Source: Penaeus vannamei | Lineage: Eukaryota > Arthropoda > Malacostraca > Decapoda > Penaeidae | Assembly: GCF_042767895.1 (NCBI RefSeq) | Contig: NC_091563.1 | Coordinates: 41,463,636 to 41,495,333 of the forward strand | DNA length: 31,698 bases | Reading direction: 5' to 3' | Shown: positions 1-31,698 of the stretch, one piece after another | How the letters are laid out: each line of letters opens with the position of its first letter | Numbering within the stretch: position 1 is the first letter of the stretch | The notes under the pieces: generated by a model | The model's input: only the letters and a program-made list of their open reading frames with translations | What the model was told of the DNA's origin: nothing | Database searches by the model: none | Program-made: the position numbers and the translations under genes

Positions 1-10468
<10,468 letters not shown>

Positions 10469-10650
10469 CCTGGCCACTCAGAACACCACCGCCGGACCCG
10501 CGTGAGTTCCACCCACCTCAGTCGCCGCCTTTGTCACGGATCTCGCCCGGAGGGGAAGCCGGGGCGCCCTCCTGGCCTCACTCACACGCCACAAAATAAT
10601 ACATAATATTACCAAGCGCCTGGGCCGACGAGGGGAAGGCGTATCTCACA

Positions 10651-11198
10651 ATCTCGCGTAAATGTAGGAATTTGAAAAAGAATGTTGGAACAGTGGCGGG
10701 GTAAATGTTGTGAATGGAAGGTGTGGGGCGCAGGCGTGTGGCAGCCGACACTTTTACTACAACTCAATATGAGGGGCTGCGGCTATTGTCATGATTCACG
10801 CCACTCATTACAGCGTTGTCTCCGCCTTACGCAAGTGCATAAGGCTACTATTTCCTCGCAGCAGTACTCACACGCTGATAGGGCAATATACGGTACCATA
10901 CGATTTTTATCACGCCCCCCTGATGAAAAGATAGGTCTACGCCAACTCAAATACAAAGGGAGTAACTTGCAAAACACCGGTGTTTGACTACATTTACCCA
11001 TTTTATTAGAAAATGTTTGCTCATGCGTGGCAGCTCCCAAACAAAGGTTTTCCTTCAAACAGATGCAACCTTCCATTGCAGCGCCAACGATCTTAATTTG
11101 ACGTAAAAGTCGATTCGCAACAGATATAACAAAGCCGAATTACAAATAAAGGGTGTATTTAGGTGTGATTGTAGTGAAATGAGTTTAAATAAAGAGGA
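10651..11198. other. RASA1 upstream flank, no feature seen
   Basis: Mixed-composition DNA between the GC-rich block and the assembly gap. Short open frames on both strands have no recognisable domains. Confidence 0.6.
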
Positions 11199-11698
11199 NN
11201 NNNNNNNNNNNNNNNNNNNNNNNNNNNNNNNNNNNNNNNNNNNNNNNNNNNNNNNNNNNNNNNNNNNNNNNNNNNNNNNNNNNNNNNNNNNNNNNNNNNN
11301 NNNNNNNNNNNNNNNNNNNNNNNNNNNNNNNNNNNNNNNNNNNNNNNNNNNNNNNNNNNNNNNNNNNNNNNNNNNNNNNNNNNNNNNNNNNNNNNNNNNN
11401 NNNNNNNNNNNNNNNNNNNNNNNNNNNNNNNNNNNNNNNNNNNNNNNNNNNNNNNNNNNNNNNNNNNNNNNNNNNNNNNNNNNNNNNNNNNNNNNNNNNN
11501 NNNNNNNNNNNNNNNNNNNNNNNNNNNNNNNNNNNNNNNNNNNNNNNNNNNNNNNNNNNNNNNNNNNNNNNNNNNNNNNNNNNNNNNNNNNNNNNNNNNN
11601 NNNNNNNNNNNNNNNNNNNNNNNNNNNNNNNNNNNNNNNNNNNNNNNNNNNNNNNNNNNNNNNNNNNNNNNNNNNNNNNNNNNNNNNNNNNNNNNNNN
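11199..11698. other. Assembly gap, 500 N
   Basis: Exactly 500 undetermined bases. The round number suggests a placeholder of unknown true length. Frames running through it are meaningless. Confidence 0.99.
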
Positions 11699-11765
11699 CC
11701 ATTGATACTGGGATATAAAAAAATATAAATATATTCCATGACAACTATATTCTTGTTACACATGG

Positions 11766-11820
11766 ATGGGTCCACAAATGGTTAATCACCAAGGTGTTAA
11801 TTACTAGACCTGTTTCACCT
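11766..11820. repeat. Dispersed repeat, copy 1
   Basis: A stretch containing TTAATCACCAAGGTGTTAAT, then ACCTGTTTCACC, resembles 25079-25135 (TTAATCACCATGGTGTCAAT, then TCACCTGTTTAC). Both are on the plus strand, so this is an old dispersed family of unknown class. Confidence 0.6.
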
Positions 11821-13035
11821 ACTGAGGATGACATTGATGTTAATGGCATTGGGAAAAGTGGTTTCCCGGAAAACTCAAGAAAAGGGGAAATCAAGTGTAG
11901 TCATGTATTTTCCCTATTAGTTGGCTTCTTGAACCGTATTCTTGTTGACAGATGTAGAAAAGGTATGAATGAGAATAGATATCTTCACAATACAAGAGAT
12001 GTATTTGGCCTGTTTCGATTCTATCTTCGTCAGAAATACATGTATTTCTTTGATGGGAAGCTCACTTTCAAGTGTATAGCTATAAGTATTGAACTTTGGA
12101 GGAAAAATTATGATTCTTTTACCATTTGAACCTAATGAATTGATGCTCTTGTTAAAATTTGTGCATTTACTTAAATGTCATATTAAACTTGTCTTCTAAA
12201 ATATGAAAATGAAGTCACTCTTGAGTAAACAAAAGTTGTTTTTACTGAAAAAGTCTTATGAAAGTAATGTGTTTCAGATTGCAAGATTTATTGAATGGCT
12301 AGAAGAAGAGGATGACAGTGATGATGATGATGACGACAGTGACTAAAAGGGATATCCACCTTGCAGTACAAAGAACCAGAAAATATGAATTCGTTTTTTT
12401 GCCAAGTTTGCGGAGCAGCTCCTGTTGCATGTGTCAAAACTTATACTGAGCATCAAATTATCATTTCTTTATATATTCTTCTTTGTTGTTGGTTGAATAT
12501 AAATAGGAACTGAGACAATGGCTTTTATTATTACTCACTCATTTTTATTCACAAAATTGATATCAGAGGCAGATCTGGAGCTGAAATATTACCACAGAAA
12601 AATCCTACAATCCTTTGGCGCCAACCGCATGGGTATTATTAAGTACCTCGTCTTTACTGATTACTTCAGAATTAATAAATCAGGACAGAAAAGTAATAAT
12701 TTGAGAATTAAGACTACCTTTACAAAACACTTGGATTGGTGACCAACAAAACTATTTTGCTATGCAGACAAATCCTTCATTTAGTGAAGTCTTTCCTGGC
12801 ATAAAAGACCCATACTGTGAAAAACCTGGTGGTAAAGGTGAAATATTTACTCTCATTTTTATATTTTGTTCTCCCATATATCTGTGCAGTTATTATCTGT
12901 GATCCTATAAACAGAATTTTAGTATCAATTTTCCCTGAGACAAACATTCTCTTTTATGTTTTGTTCCATATTACCAACATGAGTTAAAGAGATATCCTGA
13001 ACCACAGTTATCCTTGACCAAATATCACAGTTATA
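11821..13035. other. Intergenic, no gene recognised
   Basis: Open frames up to 111 codons (from 11794) have no recognisable domain. An acidic stretch at 12293-12346 reads EWLEEEDDSDDDDDDSD then stop on the plus strand, which recalls acidic N-termini of piggyBac-derived proteins. No transposase core follows, so I do not call it. Confidence 0.5.
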
Positions 13036-13410
13036 CTGGGTAACTTCAATGCTGTACCTGGTTGTGATCATACTACCTACAAGATACTGTCAGCTCTCAT
13101 GTTTAGAGAGAAGATTACCGCTAGTGAAAGCTGCCTACTTCTTCATGATTTTGCAAGGTCCTAGACTCTAAGGATTGCTGTATCCTTGTAACCATGCCCT
13201 GGCCTGTATCACTGAAATGGGATGATGGATATGCAGCCAAGGAGACTGACCATTTCCTTTATTAGGAATGGATGGACTTAAAGCGCCAGTTTCAATGGTA
13301 CCGAGAATAGAAAGGTTATGACTTCCCTCAAGGTCTATTTCAAGACCTCCTGTCCTGTCACTGACTGACCACTTCAGGCTGTTTCACCTGTACAGACAGA
13401 GAGAAATGTT
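13036..13410 (+). pseudogene. Non-LTR retroelement endonuclease (EEP/APE-type) relic
   Basis: Broken plus-strand reading with several stops and frame shifts. Pieces in order: LGNFNAVPGCDHTTYKILSA (the GDFNA motif, with D changed to N), LLLHDFARS with a stop then LRIAVS, WDDGYAAKETDHF (equivalent of the EIDH motif), and TDHFRLF (the final SDH/TDH motif). Order and spacing match the exonuclease-endonuclease-phosphatase domain that nicks target DNA for non-LTR elements. The in-frame stops show it is dead. No attached reverse transcriptase was seen. Confidence 0.7.
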
Positions 13411-14317
13411 TATATTTATTTCAGCTGTTCGATACGGATGGTCTCTAGCCATGGGACACTTTCAGGTGACCATCCCACTGCAGCTCAGGGGTGCACTAAC
13501 CTAGTGACTTACCATGAGAGATCCTCATGGATAAAAGCATAGGATGGATGCAGCTATATGCCCCCAACAGCATATGATGATTATGATGTTAAATTGACGT
13601 GCAAGAGAAAAAAAATAGATTAAAAATATGTACAGGTATAAAAACTATCAAATGCAATTCATTTCTTTATGTTACTTATTATCATTTTTCCTTTTTTTCC
13701 CTATCTCTATGTTCAAAGAGCCAAGCAATAAAGATATGGTCACAGAAAAATATGAAACTGAACTGTGAAGTAGATTAAAGCTGACATGTTCAACTCAAGC
13801 TTTACATTTCTTTTTTCATTCATGTATGCAATTTTTGCTTGTATGTTTTATCTACAAGAACATATACCATGCAGTTTACATGTACTTCATAGCAAATGAC
13901 CTTCATATCATTCTCATCCAGTGATATAAAAAGGCCATAAAGTATGAGGAACTCCCATCTCTATACAAGTTGCTGTTCTATTTCCCTTGAACATTGATAG
14001 TTAGGAGCATGGAGTTTAGAAACTTCGCATAAATCTGAACTGTCGATTACCTTAGAAGGCCTTACATTCTCCTATACATGTGGACTGTAGCTGACTGGTG
14101 CCTGCTCAAGCTTTTAAGTTATGACCACTTACATGCTACTTCCAATTCCCAGTAAAATGTATCCATATATGTGCAAGTAATAGGATGTCAGATGGATGTC
14201 ATTCAGTGGATGTTTAAATAAGTTATTACACTTCCACACCCAATCCCTTGCTCATTGATGTGGGGGGCTTAGGAGTTGGAGACTGAGACATTATACCTCA
14301 GCCCTTGCCTTACTTTT
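13411..14317. other. Intergenic, no feature recognised
   Basis: AT-rich DNA. Short microsatellite-like bits only. No exon-like or RNA-gene sequence seen. Confidence 0.6.
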
Positions 14318-14420
14318 GCATGGTCTTTTATCTTCCTTTCTTTTTCCTTCTCTTTTCCATCCCCTAGGTGTGAGAGCTATGTTGAAAGGATGAAAGGCTG
14401 CCTTTGTGCCAGTCCTGAAC
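14318..14420. repeat. Diverged duplicated block A, copy 1
   Basis: It begins GCATGGTCTTTT, then pyrimidine-rich DNA, then GTGTGAGAGCT and GGATGAAAGGCTGCCTTTGT. Copy 2 lies at 14661-14780 with the same order of landmarks. Small indels show the duplication is old. Confidence 0.65.
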
Positions 14421-14660
14421 CACCTCCAGTAGCCATGGGCATGGTATTCCCTTGGTTAATAGCCTAGCCCTTACCCTTATGGGGACCATTTCCTTTCGAC
14501 ACTCATCCTAGGCTCACCATGGCCAATAGTGATTTTAATGTACCTTATTAGGGGCATTAAGGCTTGCCCCATCATCAACTAGCTTATCTAAATTTCATTT
14601 CTCTGGTTTCCTAACCCTTGCCTCTCCTTTGACTACAGCCCCAACCACTGATGCTAATAT

Positions 14661-14780
14661 GCATGGTCTTTTCTTCCCCACCTTTCCTTATTCCTTCTTT
14701 TCATCCCCTTTTTCTGTCCACATCTTAAAGTGTGAGAGCCTGGATGAAAGAATGAAAGGTTGGCTTTGTCAGGCCTGAAT
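14661..14780. repeat. Diverged duplicated block A, copy 2
   Basis: It begins GCATGGTCTTTT, continues pyrimidine-rich, then AGTGTGAGAGCCTGGATGAA and GAATGAAAGGTTGGCTTTGT. It parallels 14318-14420 in the same orientation and is followed by block B copy 1. Confidence 0.65.
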
Positions 14781-14828
14781 GGCCTTCGTACTCCATTTGC
14801 TATTCCCTCTTTATGCTTTTTTACTACA

Positions 14829-14940
14829 GCGCTCTACAATCTTTAACATGTAACACATTGTTCTAATTGTGAACTCATTTGTAATCTTTTTGTTACAATA
14901 CTTCACCATAATTCTGTATGACCTTTTCTTACCTGGGGAC
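14829..14940. repeat. Diverged duplicated block B, copy 1
   Basis: Landmarks GCTCTACAATCTTTAACAT, CTAATTGTGAACTCAT, ACAATACTTCACCAT and ATTCTGTATGACCTTTT recur in the same order at 15545-15650. Confidence 0.65.
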
Positions 14941-15544
14941 TTTGCCCCCAAGCCTCACAATATTGCTCTATTCTGTATATGCCACTAATGACCTTAGATG
15001 TTGATGCAGCAGTTGTGGTGGCCCCCATACTGCATTTTATAGGAGCTGCCCTGCGTACAAAGCTCGAATCTGAGGCGGCAGTCCTCAGATTCAAATTGGA
15101 CCTCATCCTTTATCTCAAGATACTCCAATTTCTACAATTTCCCTGATGCCTACTCTTCCTACTCCTCACTTTCCTTGTCATACCAAGCAATCTAAACTTT
15201 CCACCCCTTCTACACCCTACTCGTCCTCTGCTCCATGGACATCTAAACCCTCTTCTCCTCAAGAAAACTTGTTTCTCAGACCTCCCCAACCAACTCCCCT
15301 TCAGAAAACCGTTATTCTACTTCTACTTCTCCAACACCCATCTTTACTTGTATTACCTGTCAATTGTTTCATAATGACTCCTTTGCCAGTTTTCCTTATA
15401 AAATGTTCTTCCTTCCTGTGACACAGATACTCTCCATTTTATTCAATAGTCCTATGCCCTTCACCCTTTCCTCTTAAACTAATCCCCACCTTACTTCATT
15501 TGCTCCACCCTCTTTACCCTTTTCACTTTCATACTATCCCTTAA
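14941..15544 (+). other. Possible decayed retroelement gag-like sequence
   Basis: On the plus strand near 15070 a frame reads EAAVLRFKLDLILYLKI and is followed by Ser/Thr/Pro-rich coding-like DNA (15146-15421) with frame breaks. It resembles the N-terminal ORF of arthropod non-LTR elements only loosely. It lies between the two B blocks. I cannot assign a family. Confidence 0.3.
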
Positions 15545-15650
15545 TGCTCTATAACCTTTGACATCTAACACAATTTATCCTAATAGTTAACTCATATTTA
15601 CCCGTTTAGCCACAATACTTTGCCATCGTATTCTATGAACTTTTATGCCT
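15545..15650. repeat. Diverged duplicated block B, copy 2
   Basis: Landmarks GCTCTATAACCTTTGACAT, CTAATAGTTAACTCAT, ACAATACTTTGCCAT and ATTCTATGAACTTTT parallel 14829-14940. Confidence 0.65.
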
Positions 15651-17944
15651 AGCTCATTACAACAAGTTCAGGTTTAAAATCAAACGCTACACATAATTAG
15701 GAAATTTTATTATTATGTACATTATGATGGATGTCATTAGAATATGGCATTATGCATATTTTTTGGAACTCAAACTTTGTTCAGGTGGTCAAGGAAGATA
15801 ATAGTATCAGCCTGGAAGTATAATACTGACCTAATACTATGCTGGGCCACCTTCACATTTTTCAAGGACACACAAAAAGTACAGAAAAATAGATAAAAAT
15901 GGAAAAGCTTCAAATTCAAAACTAGATACAATAAATATTTCAAATAAAGCATTCAAAACAAAACTATTGTTATTCATGTAAAAAGAGAAGTTTTGGAGTC
16001 TGGTTCACAAAGATTGAAGATAAAAAGAGAGACAAGAATGGGAAAAACACATACAATAGAATAAAGACTAAACAATCCTTGCCCAATTATGGACAAATTA
16101 TCATCAGGGGCAAGACTTTAAAAGTATAATCACGTAACTGAATCAAACAAAATAAAATCAAAATACAATATTTCAGAATAAAAAGACTGGCATAATCGAT
16201 TCACCCCACGGAAACAATGTGGGTGATACTCCACCACCTTGGGTAAGTAACTTGGGTTTTGTTTGGGAAATAAAGCTTCAATCACTTTGTAAATAAAATA
16301 GAAAAGCCTAATATAACAAGCTGTGAAAACAATTTTTTTTCTTTTTTTCTTTTTTGCTCTACACCTGGCCAAACTTTACACAAAAAACCTCACAAGAGGT
16401 ATTTTTCTGCCAGCTGGTCACAAGGCACACTACAGAACAGCACCAGACTGGGCTCAGGCTATTTTAACCAACTGCTAAAGAAGAATTGTCACTAATGAAA
16501 GACTGCTTAGCTGTACCTAAATCTTTACTCTTTTTTTTTGTATCATTAAGCTCTTATTGCTTTGCTATTTCTGAATTAAGCAAGTGCCTACTTGGTTGAC
16601 AATTGGAATTAACCAGGTGGAAAAGGTCTGGTACATAAATGAACAGGAATGTCTCCCAGTGCTTTCTCCAGGCTTGATTTTTTTTTGTGCTGACTTTGGC
16701 ACTTAATATTAAAAGACCTCACATGTGACTAGAGATGCAATAATTTTGCTATCTTACATACAGTTGGTAATTCCTGTATTGCAGAGAAGAGAAAAATATA
16801 TAAATCTTCTACATGGGAAACATTTTAAATATATCTGATATATTTTACAATACAAGTGTAAAAAATAATTAACAATATTACTAATCAACAAAAGACTTTA
16901 TCCATGACCACTTATGTGAATATGAAATACATAAATATATATAACATATATACCACATATATATCTATATATATTTATAAACTTGGACATGACCTAACTG
17001 TATACAAACTACAAATAATGTAAGATAATTGGTAATTATAATAAATCACACAGTAATAATTTCCAGCGATGGAACCAAGAACTTCTTTTCAAAACTAAAG
17101 CTCTCTCAGTTGTGCAGATAACAGGAGTCACCTACTTATATTTCCTATGAAGAAGCTCATCATGGATTGAACTTTGGCCAATTCAATTACTTGTTCTGAA
17201 GTCTTGGAAAATGCGATTCTACTTTGGAAATATGGTAACTATATTTTCTCTATTGGACCCATTGCTAGGTGTATAATTAATAATAGTTTACATTTAATAA
17301 TTTGAAGAAAAAAAATCATACTACTACTAAATATTTGTTTAGTTATTTGTTGGTAGCATATGACATCACAAGGTAAAGTTATTACAAGGGATATAAAAAG
17401 TGGAAAAGAAAAATACTTCATAAAATAACACTATTCTTAGCTGGTAATATGCTTAGATGCAACTATATAGAATACCCAAAGAAGAGTTCCTCTACTCCAT
17501 ATCATTATCAAAAGAATATGCTGTACCTTGATCTTTGTCTACATCAACACCTAGGAATCACCACAAATGATGTTAAACGAGCAATTTTACCAAGTCACAG
17601 CAAGTCAGACACAGGCATCCAGACAGTCATCACTTCTATAGTTGCAGGAGCCAGACACCAGCACCTACTTCTTGATACAAGTAGTAGACAACTCAGCAGG
17701 AGCCAAGACAGTAGATTATCACACCCAAATAATGTGGTGAAGGAATTCAGTTATATCAAAGCAGACGAACTCAAGCACCAAGAGAACTCAATAGCCAAAG
17801 TTTGATGTCCATTTAATGCTAGAGAATAATCTTTGAGGTGTAACACAACCAGTAACATGAAAGACCACTGTCTGCATTCGTAGCATCTTGATGGAAGATC
17901 AACATTTAGATTCCAGATTGTCATTTTGGACCTACAATAGCATT
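15651..17944 (-). other. Downstream of RhoGAP stop: 3' UTR and intergenic
   Basis: AT-rich DNA following the TAG at 17945-17947 in transcript direction. The 3' UTR must begin here, but I could not fix the polyadenylation site: an ATTAAA-like hexamer (minus strand, near 17294) and an AATAAA (minus strand, near 15708) are only candidates. A 118-codon plus-strand frame at 17449-17805 is antisense and has no recognisable domain. Confidence 0.5.
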
Positions 17945-30578
<12,634 letters not shown>

Positions 30579-31698
30579 CTGAAACGTGTGAAAACCTACA
30601 TGAACACCCAAAAGAATGAGCCTCCCTATGATCATCTGATATAAATAAAAATAAAAATGTCCTGATGTGTGGCATTTACGAAAAAAATCAAATCAAAACG
30701 TCACATTTCTTAGAAAACGGTAGCACTTTTTCCTAACAAGAGAAGCTTTGAACAAAAATAACCAATTCTGTTAAGTGGCAACATTTTGAGATGCTGAGAA
30801 CCTTATCATCCAGCAATATACATGAAAATATAAAATTTCAGGAAGCTTCAAGCTTACCAAATTTTTACCTAACTAAAAGGTCACTTCACCACTATTTTAA
30901 AAAGAAAATAAATATCAATAAGATTCCCAGATATTCCTTAAAATCCTTCTTTGTGACAGGATTTCCCAAGTACTAGATAATTTCACCAAATTGGGCAATA
31001 AATATTACTGTTCAAGACCTTTAAATATCTAAACATAAAAAAAGGGAAGAATAAAAAGAGGTACCCAATAATGACGAGTATTAAAAAACAGAGGCAGTTG
31101 CCATCCAACTCCATGAAGATAATTAAAGTATGTCTATTTCCTTTATTTCAATACTATGGCTTCTCCAAAGGTATATAGTGTGTAATTATCTCTTTTGGCT
31201 ATCAGCAACAATCGCTATATCTTCCATAAAATTGAAAATATCCTTGGTTTTCCAGAAATGAAACAGAAACTTATTTTCACCCTATGGCAATATGGTATTC
31301 AGACTGAGCTCAGGTGTGAAACGGTACATAGCCCATTTAACTCTTAGTCGAGAAAAAACCTACTCAGAAATCTATTCACAAACCGACACTTCCCTTACAA
31401 ACAATTCCTACTTTCTCCCACATGCCAGAATTACCACCAAACCCTGCTTCCTAATAAAGTATTATTGGTACTATTTCCTCATATGGTACTCAGTGCTTTG
31501 CTTCGCTCATTTAGTCTATAAAATCAAGAGTTTTTTTCTGAGTATAATTCCTACTTTCATAAACAAATTTGGAAGAAAAGGTATATTAACACTTTGTTTC
31601 ACTATTCTACTCCTTTTCATTACTCCTCTGTATCTTACAGACCATAACATCATATATTATAGACATCACAGACAACTTTAAAACCATAACTTTTTAAA
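30579..31698 (-). other. RhoGAP 5' intron, no exon recognised
   Basis: AT-rich sequence to the window edge. I looked for the N-terminal BAR exon on the minus strand and found none; plus-strand frames (for example 31292-31681) have no recognisable domain. Confidence 0.6.

Noticed and set aside
11055..11775. Long frames across the gap
   Set aside because: They consist mainly of undetermined bases.
11794..12346. Possible second piggyBac gene (111-codon frame and acidic EWLEEEDDSDDDDDDSD)
   Set aside because: The acidic stretch is suggestive, but no transposase core motifs and no TTAA-bounded inverted ends were found.
17449..17805. 118-codon plus-strand frame
   Set aside because: Antisense to the likely RhoGAP 3' UTR, no recognisable domain, no splice or start context to support it.

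Overview
This is animal nuclear DNA. Genes are split into many short exons with GT-AG junctions, introns are long and AT-rich, and a very large share of the window is simple-sequence DNA: (TA)n, (CA)n, (GAA)n, (AAT/ATC)n and kilobase-scale CT tracts. Together with decayed piggyBac and non-LTR retroelement pieces this suits an arthropod, most likely a decapod crustacean such as a penaeid shrimp. The organism is an inference from sequence style. A 500-N assembly gap lies at 11199-11698.

Two protein-coding genes can be read, both on the minus strand and head to tail. The left gene (1-10468, cut by the left edge) is the N-terminal half of a RASA1/p120-RasGAP (Drosophila vap) ortholog. A short acidic first coding exon in a GC-rich promoter-like block near 10.3-10.6 kb is followed, after a 7.4-kb intron, by exons for SH2-1, SH3 and SH2-2. 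The PH, C2 and RasGAP parts lie beyond the left edge. The right gene (17945-30578, cut by the right edge) is a BAR-RhoGAP of the ARHGAP17/ARHGAP44 (RICH, Nadrin; fly RhoGAP92B) family. Visible are the C-terminal half of the BAR domain, the whole RhoGAP domain, a long proline-rich tail and a C-terminal PDZ-binding motif. All splice phases agree across both models. Most of the real exons are not in the longest ORFs.

Layout from left to right: 1-2828 RASA1 exons, one intron being almost pure GA repeat on the sense strand; 2829-10277 RASA1 intron 1, holding a TTAA-flanked MITE, a purine tract, a 1.2-kb AAT/ATC satellite and a second CT tract; 10278-10650 first coding exon and GC-rich promoter area; 10.65-17.9 kb intergenic DNA with the assembly gap, a non-LTR endonuclease relic and a diverged duplicated repeat; 17.9-30.6 kb the RhoGAP gene, with a TTAA-bounded piggyBac relic and a reverse-transcriptase relic in its introns; 30.6-31.7 kb intron or flank.

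Both genes encode regulators of small GTPases (Ras and Rho). Their adjacency is probably incidental and nothing in the sequence shows joint regulation. I found no tRNA, rRNA, CRISPR array or other convincing new system. The most useful non-routine observations are the bounded piggyBac copy, the TTAA MITE, the alternative 3' ends of the RhoGAP gene and the giant low-complexity tracts.
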